NCBI RefSeq assembly: GCF_003966735.1
Contig: NZ_AP017378.1
Span: 124,001-188,000 of the forward strand
From: Desulfovibrio ferrophilus
GTDB lineage: Bacteria > Desulfobacterota > Desulfovibrionia > Desulfovibrionales > Desulfovibrionaceae
Reading direction: 5' to 3'
Length of the DNA stretch: 64,000 nucleotides
Shown in pieces: positions 16,747 through 25,261 of the stretch. The notes under the pieces are model-generated. The model had not been told where the DNA came from. It searched no databases and saw nothing but the letters and a program-made list of their open reading frames with translations. A program made the translations under genes and the position numbers. Within the stretch, counting starts at the first letter, position 1; every line of letters starts with the position of its first letter.

Positions 16747-17246
16747 GAGAAGCCGTAACGACCCAAGACGACCCGATGGTCAACTTGGAGCTTGTGGGCA
16801 AGGCTCTGGATGTCTGTCGGGCAATGTCGCTGTGGCCTATGACCTTTGGTCTGGCCTGCTGCGCCATTGAAATGATGTCCGTGGGTATGGCCCGCTTCGA
16901 TATCTCACGGTTCGGGGCTGAGGTTTTTCGGCCTTCACCGCGTCAGGCAGACCTGATGATCGTTGCCGGAACTGTATCCAAGAAGATGGCTCCGGCTGTT
17001 GTCCGCTTGTATGAGCAGATGCCTGCGCCCAAGTATGTCATTGCCATGGGTAACTGTGCCATCTCCGGCGGCCCGTTCAAATTCAAGGGGCAGTACGGCA
17101 TTATCGAAGGTGTTGACCAGCTGATCCCCGTGGACGTTTACGTCCCCGGTTGCCCGCCGCGTCCGGAAGGGTTGCTCGAAGGGTTGTTCAAGCTGCAGGA
17201 AAAGATCACCGGCCGCCGTTGGTGGCCTGAGCCGGACAAAGGCTAG
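16722..17246 (+). CDS. nuoB: Complex I subunit B, N2 cluster protein
   Basis: A 174-residue peripheral subunit carrying the terminal N2 [4Fe-4S] cluster that reduces quinone. The ligands are visible as the tandem Cys of [11 protein letters not shown], the Cys of NCAISGG and the Cys of VPGCPPRPE. Length and motifs are canonical. The start overlaps nuoA. It sits with NuoD at the quinone-binding site of the complex. Confidence 0.96.
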   Translation: MAAQDFSIREAVTTQDDPMVNLELVGKALDVCRAMSLWPMTFGLACCAIEMMSVGMARFDISRFGAEVFRPSPRQADLMIVAGTVSKKMAPAVVRLYEQMPAPKYVIAMGNCAISGGPFKFKGQYGIIEGVDQLIPVDVYVPGCPPRPEGLLEGLFKLQEKITGRRWWPEPDKG

Positions 17247-17257
17247 GAGGACGAGAC

Positions 17258-17869
17258 ATGCAGTGGCTCGAAGGCCTGCCAACGGCCTGTATCGCAACAT
17301 GCGACTTTACTGTGACAGGTGAGAATACCAGCCTGTTCATCACCCCCGCCTGGATCAAGGCTGCGGTGAGGAGATTTTACAAACAAGGCTACTTTCTTGA
17401 GGACGTGACCTGCCTCGACGTAGAGGAAGGGTTCCTCGTCCTCTACCACTTCGATAGCTTCGACTCACCCGGACGCATAACGGTCCGGGTGATTGCGGAT
17501 AGAGAAGACCCCATCGTGCCATCCATTGCCGATATCTATCAGGGTGCGGAGTGGCATGAGCGCGAATGCATGGACTTCTACCCGGTGATTTTCAAGGGCA
17601 ATCCTAACCCTTCGCGGCTGCTTTTGCCTGAGGACATGGAAGAGAAGCCCCTGGTCAAGCCGGAAAAGAAGCGGCAGCCCATGCTGGATCTGTTCCGGTT
17701 TACGGAGTTGGATTCCTGCGCTGGAGACCATCCCATGGTCGAGCAGCTTGAGGAGAAGCTTGCGGCCGTCAAGGCCGAGGCCGCTGCGGCAGAAGCCGCG
17801 GCAGCAGCAGAGGCAGAAGCCGCTGCGAAAGCCGAAGGGGAAGCCGCCGCCGAGGAAGAGGCGGAGTAG
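17258..17869 (+). CDS. nuoC: Complex I subunit C with Ala/Glu-rich tail
   Basis: A 203-residue 30-kDa-type subunit, separate from NuoD. The core contains the family signature EWHERECMDFYPVIFKGNP (about 92-110) and ends near residue 160. The last 35 residues or so are an almost pure Ala/Glu/Lys run, predicted as a charged helix or disordered tail not found in typical NuoC. It contributes to the quinone module with NuoB, D and I. Confidence 0.94.
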   Translation: MQWLEGLPTACIATCDFTVTGENTSLFITPAWIKAAVRRFYKQGYFLEDVTCLDVEEGFLVLYHFDSFDSPGRITVRVIADREDPIVPSIADIYQGAEWHERECMDFYPVIFKGNPNPSRLLLPEDMEEKPLVKPEKKRQPMLDLFRFTELDSCAGDHPMVEQLEEKLAAVKAEAAAAEAAAAAEAEAAAKAEGEAAAEEEAE

Positions 17870-17931
17870 ATAACGGGACCTGCGACCGGGAGCGGTTGCA
17901 AGGCCGTAAACTCCCAAAACGGGAATGCGCC

Positions 17932-19098
17932 ATGCTCAAATTTGACGATCAGATTCTTGGAGATGCCTATTGCAGGCATTTCGAGAGAGGCCCGGACGAT
18001 GACACCATGGTCATCAACATGGGGCCTCAGCATCCGTCCACCCACGGTGTGCTTCGTGTGGTGTGCGAGCTCGACGGCGAGTACATTAAGCGCGCCGAGC
18101 CGGTACTGGGCTACATCCATCGGATGCACGAGAAGATGGGCGAGACCAAGACCTATTGGCAGTTCCTGCCCAATATGGGGCGGGTGGACTACCTGCATGC
18201 CATGGGCTGGGCCCACACATATGTCATGGCCGTGGAAAAGCTCGGGGGCATTGAAGTGCCCGAGAGGGCTGAGTACATCCGTGTGATCATGACCGAAATG
18301 AACAGGATATCTTCGCACCTTCTGTGGTGGGGAGCGTATCTGCTGGATCTCGGAGCCTTCACGCCCATCATGTACGCCTTTGCGGATCGCGAGATCATGC
18401 TGGATATCATGCAGGATCCCACCGGATCACGGCTGACCTACTGCTACCACCGCTTTGGCGGGGTGCTCAAGGATCTGTCCCCTGCAGTGCTGGAAAGCAT
18501 CCGGGATTGGGTCAAGTATCAGCGCGAGCGGTGGCCCATGTACAAGGACCTTGTCACCGACAACGTCATCCTGCGTGGCCGAGTGGAGAATATCGGCGTC
18601 ATCGATAAGGACATGGCCATTCGCTACGGAGCGACTGGTCCGGTGGCCCGAGGTTCCGGCATCAACTACGACTGTCGCAAGAATGAGCCCTATTCGGTCT
18701 ATGACCGTTTTGATTTTGACGTTCCCGTGCATCAGGAAGGCGATGCTTTCGCCCGCTATCTGGTGCGTGTGGAGGAGATGGAGCAGAGCTTGCGCATCAT
18801 CGAGCAGGCCCTGGATCAGATCGACAAGGCCGAAGGCAAGCACATCGTCAAGAAGGCCCCCAAGCCGACCTATAAGGCTCCGGCTGGTGAGGTCTACATG
18901 GCCACCGAAGGTGCGCGCGGCAAAATCGGCATCCATGTTGCCAGCGATGGCAGCAAGACGCCGTACCGCATCAAGCTGCGGGCTCCCGGTTACTGCAACC
19001 TGTCCCTGTTCGCCGAACTGGCGACCGGAACCATCCTGGCGGACGCCGTGTCCATCCTGGGAAGTATTGACCTGGTTATCCCGGAGATCGACCGATGA
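17932..19098 (+). CDS. nuoD: Complex I subunit D
   Basis: A 388-residue 49-kDa subunit related to the large subunit of [NiFe] hydrogenases. MGPQHPSTHGVLR near the N-terminus contains the His of the quinone-binding loop. GYIHRMHEKMGETKTYWQ and the C-terminal IGIHVASDGSKTPYRIKLR are canonical. I chose the ATG at 17932; an upstream TTG at 17896 in the same frame is possible but adds non-conserved residues. It overlaps nuoH by four bases. Confidence 0.95.
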   Translation: MLKFDDQILGDAYCRHFERGPDDDTMVINMGPQHPSTHGVLRVVCELDGEYIKRAEPVLGYIHRMHEKMGETKTYWQFLPNMGRVDYLHAMGWAHTYVMAVEKLGGIEVPERAEYIRVIMTEMNRISSHLLWWGAYLLDLGAFTPIMYAFADREIMLDIMQDPTGSRLTYCYHRFGGVLKDLSPAVLESIRDWVKYQRERWPMYKDLVTDNVILRGRVENIGVIDKDMAIRYGATGPVARGSGINYDCRKNEPYSVYDRFDFDVPVHQEGDAFARYLVRVEEMEQSLRIIEQALDQIDKAEGKHIVKKAPKPTYKAPAGEVYMATEGARGKIGIHVASDGSKTPYRIKLRAPGYCNLSLFAELATGTILADAVSILGSIDLVIPEIDR

Positions 19099-20108
19099 AC
19101 GAACTCAGCAAAGCATTGGGTGGAATCCCCGTGGAACTGCTCCATATCGCGATCGGACTGGTTGGTCTGGCCGCCTTTGTGGGGCTGAACGCGGTGTTGT
19201 TGGTTTGGATGGAGCGCAAGGTTGCCGGACATTTCCAGCGGCGGCCCGGTCCGTTTGAAGTCGGTCCTCACGGTCTGCTGCAAACCGTGGCCGATGCCGT
19301 GAAGCTGATTGCGAAACAGTTGTTCATGCCCAAGGGTGCGGACAGAATTCTGTTTTGGGCAGCTCCGTTCCTGGCGTTTTTGCCGGTATTTGTCACCTTG
19401 TTGCCCATTCCTTGGGGTGACGTGATTGTTGCCCATGAGGTCAATCTGGGTATCCTGCTGATTCTGGCTTTTGCCGGGCTTGGCGTGCTCTCATTGTGTC
19501 TCGCTGGCTGGAGTTCCAATAACAAGTGGTCGCTCCTTGGCGCCGCTCGTGCGGTAGCACAGTCCGTGGCTTATGAGATTCCCATGCTGCTCTCGCTTCT
19601 GGCAGTGGTCATGATGACTGGCACGATGAATCTTTCGACCATCGTGGAAAGTCAGGGCAGCTGGCCCTGGTTGTGGCTGGGGGCCATGCAGCCCTTCGCC
19701 TTCCTGATTTACTTTATCTGTGCGCTGGCCGAGACCAATCGCGCACCCTTTGACCTTCCCGAGGCCGAGAGTGAACTGACCGCCGGGTTCCATACCGAAT
19801 ATTCGGGCATGGGCTTTGGCCTGTTCTTCCTGGCTGAATACGCCAACATGATCGTGGTCAGTGGTGTTGCCACTGCCTTGTTCCTGGGTGGTTGGAAAGG
19901 CCCGGTGATGGACGGACCCTGGTGGTTCCTGATCAAGGTTTATGCCCTGATCTTCGCCATGATGTGGTTCCGTTGGACCTATCCGCGCGTACGTTTCGAC
20001 CAGTTGTTGAACATCGCCTGGAAGTGGCTGATTCCCCTGGCCATCATCAATCTGCTGGCCACTGCCGTGTACATCAAGGTCATTGGGCTGAATTTGCCGA
20101 TGATGTAG
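19095..20108 (+). CDS. nuoH: Complex I subunit H
   Basis: A 337-residue membrane subunit with eight predicted helices that seals the quinone chamber and starts the proton path. The conserved loops WMERKVAGHFQRRPGP (about 38-53) and APFDLPEAESELTAGFHTEY (about 217-236) with their acidic residues are intact. It starts within the nuoD stop codon region (ATGA overlap), and the gap to nuoI is 55 bases. Confidence 0.96.
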   Translation: MNELSKALGGIPVELLHIAIGLVGLAAFVGLNAVLLVWMERKVAGHFQRRPGPFEVGPHGLLQTVADAVKLIAKQLFMPKGADRILFWAAPFLAFLPVFVTLLPIPWGDVIVAHEVNLGILLILAFAGLGVLSLCLAGWSSNNKWSLLGAARAVAQSVAYEIPMLLSLLAVVMMTGTMNLSTIVESQGSWPWLWLGAMQPFAFLIYFICALAETNRAPFDLPEAESELTAGFHTEYSGMGFGLFFLAEYANMIVVSGVATALFLGGWKGPVMDGPWWFLIKVYALIFAMMWFRWTYPRVRFDQLLNIAWKWLIPLAIINLLATAVYIKVIGLNLPMM

Positions 20109-20163
20109 GACAGGCCCGGCCCGCAAGGGCAGGCCAACCCGATACAAACGAGGGTACCGGACA

Positions 20164-20775
20164 ATGAAAGAACGGAAAAAGCTGACATTTTGGGAAACCG
20201 TCAAAAGGCAATGGAGCCTGGTCGTCGGTCTCAAGGTCACGGGTAAGAACTACATCAAGCCGCAGATCACCACGCATTACCCGCGTCAGACCGTGGATAA
20301 CATCTCCACGTTCAAGGGACATGTGCAATTGGTGGGTAAGCCCAAGCAGCCGGATGTCGCCAAGTGCATCTGTTGCATGCTCTGCGTCACAAGCTGTCCG
20401 TCGAGCTGCATCAAGGTCGTCAAGATGAAGCCGCCCAAGGAAGACCCCATTCCCGAAGCCGCAGCTCCCAAGGATATGCCCGATGCGGCCCAGCCCGCGA
20501 AACAGGCTCCACCCAAGGCCAAGGCGCCCAAGACGCCGGTCAAGTGGACCCTTGATTTCAACCTCTGCAGCCTCTGCGGTACCTGTGTTGAAGTCTGCCC
20601 GGTGAAGTCCATCGAGTATTCCAATGACAGTTATCTCGCGGGCTACAGCAGGAAGGATTTTGAGTACGACCTGTTGGCCGACTTGAAGGAACGGGCGGCC
20701 AAGATGCCCGCTCCTGCACCCAAGAAGGCCCCCAAGGCTGTGGAAAAGGAAACCGCCGAGCAGGCGGAGGCATAG
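20164..20775 (+). CDS. nuoI: Complex I subunit I with enlarged inter-cluster linker
   Basis: A 203-residue ferredoxin subunit carrying clusters N6a and N6b. Ligand groups are Cys 68/71/74/78 and 135/138/141/145. The 56 residues between the groups include a Pro/Ala/Lys-rich stretch (about 88-126). The usual NuoI spacing is about 28 residues, so this is an insertion of roughly the same size. A second Ala/Lys/Pro-rich tail ends the protein. With NuoEFG absent, this subunit is the natural docking point for an external ferredoxin or other donor; the insertion may take part in that (inference). Confidence 0.94.
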   Translation: MKERKKLTFWETVKRQWSLVVGLKVTGKNYIKPQITTHYPRQTVDNISTFKGHVQLVGKPKQPDVAKCICCMLCVTSCPSSCIKVVKMKPPKEDPIPEAAAPKDMPDAAQPAKQAPPKAKAPKTPVKWTLDFNLCSLCGTCVEVCPVKSIEYSNDSYLAGYSRKDFEYDLLADLKERAAKMPAPAPKKAPKAVEKETAEQAEA

Positions 20776-20788
20776 ATTTGAGCTTCAA

Positions 20789-20808
20789 GCGCCGGGCAGC
20801 TCCGGCGC
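20789..20808 (+). promoter_or_regulatory. hairpin in the nuoI-nuoJ gap
   Basis: GCGCCGG and CCGGCGC form a 7-bp stem with a 6-base loop in the 61-base gap between nuoI and nuoJ. It has no T-tract, so it is likely an mRNA stabiliser or processing signal inside the operon. Confidence 0.35.
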
Positions 20809-20836
20809 GCAACATGGAAGAGAGGGCCGGTAGCCG

Positions 20837-21355
20837 ATGGAATACTTAGTCGTCGCCAAGATCCTGTTCGCCTTGTACGCAGTGGCCATCCTGCTGGGCG
20901 GATTCATGGCGGTGCTCGCCAAGAGCCTCGTCCGGGCAATGGTCGGTCTCATCCTGACCCTGTTTGGGGTCGCCGGGATGTATCTGCTCATGAACGCAGC
21001 GTTTATCGCATTCATGCAATTGCTCATCTACGTGGGAGCGGTTGTGATTCTGATCTTCTTCGCCATCATGCTCACGAAAGGCCCCTCGGGCAGTGAGGAA
21101 GGCATGAGGAAGGCCGGTGGACGCAAGCTGTTGTTTGCACTTTTGGGCGGGCTGTTCCCTGCCGTGGTCCTCGGGGCCATGGTGTTGAACGTGCCCCAGG
21201 TCACCACGGGGCAGCCCGTTGAGGTCGGCATTGCCTACCTCGGCAAGGGATTGCTGGAAGATTTCGTGTTGGCTTTCGAACTGATCTCTGTGGTGCTGCT
21301 CATCGCCATGGCAGGCGCTGTCCTGCTCGGATGGGAGAGGAGGAAGCAAGGATGA
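20837..21355 (+). CDS. nuoJ: Complex I subunit J
   Basis: A 172-residue membrane subunit with five predicted helices, including the conserved helix-3 segment FIAFMQLLIYVGAVVILIFF whose pi-bulge is involved in coupling. The start follows GAGAGGGCC. It overlaps nuoK by four bases (ATGA). Confidence 0.95.
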   Translation: MEYLVVAKILFALYAVAILLGGFMAVLAKSLVRAMVGLILTLFGVAGMYLLMNAAFIAFMQLLIYVGAVVILIFFAIMLTKGPSGSEEGMRKAGGRKLLFALLGGLFPAVVLGAMVLNVPQVTTGQPVEVGIAYLGKGLLEDFVLAFELISVVLLIAMAGAVLLGWERRKQG

Positions 21356-21660
21356 CACCGCTCGTCTTGTACCAGCTTGTTGCCATTGCGCTGTTCGGCA
21401 TCGGGCTGTTCGGCATCATGTATCGCAAATCTCTGGTGGGGATGCTGATCTGTGTTGAGTTGATGCTCAACGGAGCCGGATTGGCCATTGTTGCCGCCGG
21501 ACAGTTGACGCCAGCCCCGGCCGTTCAGGGCCAGCTGACCACGCTTCTGATCATGGGATTGGCCGCCGCTGAGGCGACCTTGGTCCTGGCCATCATTCTG
21601 GTGGTGGTCAAGCGCTTCGGCACCGGTGCCACTGATGAAATCTCGGAACTCAAGGGGTAG
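21352..21660 (+). CDS. nuoK: Complex I subunit K
   Basis: A 102-residue, three-helix membrane subunit. The two membrane-embedded Glu of the proton path are in LICVELMLNGAGL (helix 2) and GLAAAEATLVLAIILVV (helix 3). I placed the start at the ATG overlapping the nuoJ stop, preceded by GGAGAGGAGG. Confidence 0.95.
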   Translation: MTPLVLYQLVAIALFGIGLFGIMYRKSLVGMLICVELMLNGAGLAIVAAGQLTPAPAVQGQLTTLLIMGLAAAEATLVLAIILVVVKRFGTGATDEISELKG

Positions 21661-21663
21661 GAC

Positions 21664-23157
21664 ATGACCGCTCAACCAGAAAGTCTGCAACTCCTCATCC
21701 CCTTGGTCATTACGTTCGTCGCCCCATTTTTGATTTGGGTCTTCCGGCGCAACGAGAACCAGCGGGAAGCCGTGTCCTTCGTGGCAGCGGCCCTGGCCTT
21801 TATAGGCATGCTGAGCTTTGTGCCCGGCGTGTTGGCCGGAGAGGTCAAGACCCTGACCATGTTCACGTTGCTGCCGGGCATTCATGTCAAGCTCTGCGCC
21901 GACGGCCTGACCATGATCTTTGGTCTCATCGCCACATTCCTGTGGTTCTGGGTCACCAGCTACAATATTGGCTACATGCGCAGCCTGGATGAACATGCCC
22001 AGACTCGCTACTACTTCTGCTTCGCCGTTGCCATCTTTGGTGCGGTGGGCGTGGCCATGAGTGCCAACGTGTTTACCTTGTACCTGTTCTACGAAGTCAT
22101 CTCGGTCTTCACGTATCCGCTGGTTGCACATCATCAGGATGACGAGGCCTTTAGTGGCGCGCGCAAGTACTTCGTGTATTTGATGGGAACATCCAAATTG
22201 TTCCTGCTGCCCGCCATGGTCTTGACCTACGTGCTTTGCGGCACCTTGGACTTCAACCTGAATGATGTTGTACACGGCATGTTCCCGGCCCATGTGGTCG
22301 CAGAGAATCCGGTGATGGTCACCATTACCTACGTGTTGTACATCGCAGGTCTGGCCAAGGCAGCCCTGATGCCTTTCCATAACTGGCTGCCCTCGGCCAT
22401 GGTCGCACCGACTCCGGTCTCGGCTCTGCTGCACGCAGTGGCAGTTGTGAAGGCCGGTGTGTTCAGCGTCTCCCGCGTTGTCCTTTCTGGATTCGGCGTG
22501 GACGTCATGGATAGCCTGTTCCTTGGAATTCCAACGGCGTATCTGGCGGCCTTCACCATTGTAGCGGCATCGCTTATCGCCATGACCAAAGATGATCTGA
22601 AAGCCCGGTTGGCCTATTCCACGGTCAGTCAGCTTTCCTACATCATCATCGGTGTGACCATGCTCACTCCGTTGGCGGTCAAGGGTGGATTGGTGCACAT
22701 CGCGCATCACGCCTTCTCCAAAATCACATTGTTTATGGCTGCTGGCGCTATCTATGTCGCCACGCACAATAAAAAGATCAGCCTGATGGGTGGATACGGT
22801 TGGAAAATGCCCTGGACTTTCGGGGCCTTCGCCATCGCCTCCCTGTCGATGATCGGCGTTCCGCCGGTCTGCGGGTTCGTTTCCAAGTGGTATATGGTCA
22901 ACGGTGCCGTAGAGATCAACCGGGTTATCCTGCTTTGCGCACTCCTGGCTTCGACCATCCTGAACGTTGCCTATTTTGTGCCGATCACCATCCAGGCCTT
23001 CTTTGGCAAGCCTTCTTCGGAGGGTAGTCTGGATGACGTGCGGGAAGCCCCCAAGACCATGGTGATTCCGCTGTGTTTGACCGCAGCCATCTCCGTGTTC
23101 CTGGGGCTGTATCCTGAGACATTCTTCCAATTCATCAACGTGTTTGGGGGGTACTAG
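21664..23157 (+). CDS. additional MrpD/NuoM-like antiporter subunit
   Basis: A 497-residue member of the proton-pumping antiporter family, with about 14 helices. The conserved Glu of helix 5 (TLYLFYEVISVFTYPL), the Lys/His-bearing helix GLAKAALMPFHNWLPSAMVA and the discontinuous helix TPVSALLHAVAVVKAG are present. It ends without the long lateral helix typical of NuoL. It occupies the position after nuoK where nuoL normally sits, but a separate NuoL-like gene follows at 23405. It is therefore an extra antiporter-like subunit, predicted to lengthen the membrane arm or replace part of it. Confidence 0.9.
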   Translation: MTAQPESLQLLIPLVITFVAPFLIWVFRRNENQREAVSFVAAALAFIGMLSFVPGVLAGEVKTLTMFTLLPGIHVKLCADGLTMIFGLIATFLWFWVTSYNIGYMRSLDEHAQTRYYFCFAVAIFGAVGVAMSANVFTLYLFYEVISVFTYPLVAHHQDDEAFSGARKYFVYLMGTSKLFLLPAMVLTYVLCGTLDFNLNDVVHGMFPAHVVAENPVMVTITYVLYIAGLAKAALMPFHNWLPSAMVAPTPVSALLHAVAVVKAGVFSVSRVVLSGFGVDVMDSLFLGIPTAYLAAFTIVAASLIAMTKDDLKARLAYSTVSQLSYIIIGVTMLTPLAVKGGLVHIAHHAFSKITLFMAAGAIYVATHNKKISLMGGYGWKMPWTFGAFAIASLSMIGVPPVCGFVSKWYMVNGAVEINRVILLCALLASTILNVAYFVPITIQAFFGKPSSEGSLDDVREAPKTMVIPLCLTAAISVFLGLYPETFFQFINVFGGY

Positions 23158-23160
23158 CCG

Positions 23161-23421
23161 ATGAGTAGGTTAGGGAACTGGTTGGAATGGCAGACGACCA
23201 AGGCCAAGGCATGGAGGAATCTCCTGTTCAGCGTACTCGGTGCGCTGGCCGTGGTGGGCGCTCTGATGCACAACCATCATCCACACTTCGGCCTGGACGA
23301 ACTCTATGTGTTCTGGGCTGGCTTCGGCTGGGTCCTGGCGGTGGTCATGACCATCGTCCTTAAAAAGATCATCTTCCCCATCTTGAAGAAGCCCGAGGAT
23401 TATTATGACCGCGACAAGTAG
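23161..23421 (+). CDS. two-helix small membrane protein within the nuo operon
   Basis: An 86-residue protein with two predicted helices (about 20-38 and 50-70) joined by a His-rich loop (HNHHPHFG). It lies three bases after the MrpD-like gene, and its end overlaps the NuoL-like start by 17 bases, so it is translationally coupled to both. I do not recognise the family. The placement suggests an accessory or adaptor subunit between two antiporter-like subunits of Complex I. Confidence 0.8.
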   Translation: MSRLGNWLEWQTTKAKAWRNLLFSVLGALAVVGALMHNHHPHFGLDELYVFWAGFGWVLAVVMTIVLKKIIFPILKKPEDYYDRDK

Positions 23422-25237
23422 CTTTCTTCATCCCATGATCGGGTTCCTCGCGGTGGCCTTGATTCTGCCCATGTGGAAGGCCCGGGGCTGGAAATGGCTG
23501 ATCCTGTTTCCGCCGCTGATCGCCATCGCCGCGGTGCTGGGGATGGACTCGGGGTCCTATTGGCAGTTCAATTATCTGGGTGTTGATCTGACACTCGGTC
23601 GCGTGGACAAGCTGTCCGTGATCTTCGCGCACGTCTTTGCCGTGCAGGGGCTCATCGGGTTCATCTTTGCTCTGCACCTGAAAGATAAATACCAGCACAT
23701 TGCTGCATCACTCTATGTTGGTGGGGCATTCGGCTGTGTTTTCGCAGGGGATTATCTGACCCTGTTCATCTTCTGGGAACTGATGAGCGTGGCCTCGACC
23801 TTCCTGGTCTGGCTGAACCTGAGCGATGTCAGTACCCGCGCGGGCTTCCGATACTTCGCGTTCCACACATTGGGCGGTCTGCTTCTGCTGGCCGGCCTGT
23901 TGCTGCGCTACGGCGATATCGGATCCTTTGCCTTCACCGCCATCGATCCCATGAACGCCAATTACTACGACTGGCTGATCATGCTGGGCTTCTGTGTCAA
24001 CGCTGCGGTCGTGCCTCTGCACGCCTGGCTGCCTGATGCGTATCCCGAAGGTTCCGTCACCGGTTCGGTGTTCATGAGTGCCTTTACCACCAAGACTGCG
24101 GTCTACGTCCTTGCGCGCGCCTTCGGCGGCTGGGAGGTTCTGGCTGTGGCTGGTGTGGTGATGGCGCTGTACGGTGTTTTTTACGCTACCATCGAGAACA
24201 ACGCCCGCAGGATTCTGTCCTACCACATCGTGTCCCAGGTGGGATACATGGTGGCGGGTGTGGGTATCGGGACGGCCATGACCATGAACGGTGCATGTGC
24301 CCACGCCTACGCCCATATCCTGTATAAAGGCCTGTTGTTCATGACCACGGGTACGCTGCTGTACGCCTGCGGAACTGCCAAACTCTCGGAGTTGGGCGGC
24401 CTGGCTGCACGCATGCCATGGGTCATGATCTGCTATGTCGTGGCAGGGCTTTCCATCTCGGGAATGCCGCTGTTCAACGGATTCATCTCCAAGACCATGA
24501 CCATCACGGGTGCTGCCCAGGCGCATCACACCTGGTTGGCTCTGGGCATGGAGGTCGCAGCCGTGGGTACGTTCCTTTCTGTGGGTATCAAGCTGCCGTA
24601 CTTCGCCTTCTGGGGTGGAAAGCCGGTGGACAAGACCCGCAAGATCAAGCCCATCCCGACCAACATGTACATTGCGATGTTCATGGGCGCTGGCCTGTGT
24701 CTGCTGCAGGGTATTTTCCCTGGTCTGCTGTACAACCTGCTGCCTTACGAAGTCGTGGGTGGTCATGGTGTACCCGAGCCCAGCCAGATCTTGGCTGGAT
24801 TCGATGTCGGTTACGTGCCCTGGACCACGGGCCACGTCCTGGCTTCGGTCCTGCTCCTGGGCTTCACGGGCATCGCTTTCTATAACGTTCGCAACATCAT
24901 CAAGCCTCATCCCTCGCGGAACCTGGACTTTGACTTCCTGTACCGCGTGATTGGCAACATGGTGCGCAGGCTGATCAGCCTGCCGTTGGCCGCCATCGAC
25001 GGCGTATGGACTTCGGTCTACCGCGTGGTGGGTCTCAAGTGGCTGATGGGCTTCGCCAAGGGCGCAAGCATCTTTGACCGGAGAGCCATTGACGGAGTCG
25101 TCGACGGCTCCGCCTACACGGTGCGCGGCATTGGCCGCACCACCGCCAAGGCCCAGACCGGCGCGCTTCAGGATTATCTCGCTTTTGCGGTTCTCCTGGG
25201 GCTTGGCATCTTCGCCCTCATCTGGTTTACGGCATAG
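23405..25237 (+). CDS. nuoL: Complex I subunit L-like, with C-terminal lateral helix
   Basis: A 610-residue antiporter-type subunit. The pumping core has YLTLFIFWELMSVASTFLVW with its Glu, AAVVPLHAWLPDAYPEGSV and TKTAVYVLARAF. After residue 500 comes an amphipathic stretch and the segment RRAIDGVVDG, then KAQTGALQDYLAFAV, typical of the end of NuoL, whose lateral helix braces the membrane arm. The N-terminal core is closer to Mrp/Mnh D proteins than to standard NuoL, so database naming may vary. It overlaps the preceding small gene. Confidence 0.88.
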   Translation: MTATSSFLHPMIGFLAVALILPMWKARGWKWLILFPPLIAIAAVLGMDSGSYWQFNYLGVDLTLGRVDKLSVIFAHVFAVQGLIGFIFALHLKDKYQHIAASLYVGGAFGCVFAGDYLTLFIFWELMSVASTFLVWLNLSDVSTRAGFRYFAFHTLGGLLLLAGLLLRYGDIGSFAFTAIDPMNANYYDWLIMLGFCVNAAVVPLHAWLPDAYPEGSVTGSVFMSAFTTKTAVYVLARAFGGWEVLAVAGVVMALYGVFYATIENNARRILSYHIVSQVGYMVAGVGIGTAMTMNGACAHAYAHILYKGLLFMTTGTLLYACGTAKLSELGGLAARMPWVMICYVVAGLSISGMPLFNGFISKTMTITGAAQAHHTWLALGMEVAAVGTFLSVGIKLPYFAFWGGKPVDKTRKIKPIPTNMYIAMFMGAGLCLLQGIFPGLLYNLLPYEVVGGHGVPEPSQILAGFDVGYVPWTTGHVLASVLLLGFTGIAFYNVRNIIKPHPSRNLDFDFLYRVIGNMVRRLISLPLAAIDGVWTSVYRVVGLKWLMGFAKGASIFDRRAIDGVVDGSAYTVRGIGRTTAKAQTGALQDYLAFAVLLGLGIFALIWFTA

Positions 25238-25261
25238 GCCGCGACGAACGGAGCAGAAGGT

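Noticed and set aside
21235-23130. 631-codon open frame on the minus strand
   Set aside because: Antisense to nuoJ, nuoK and the MrpD-like gene; low-complexity polar composition, no motif.
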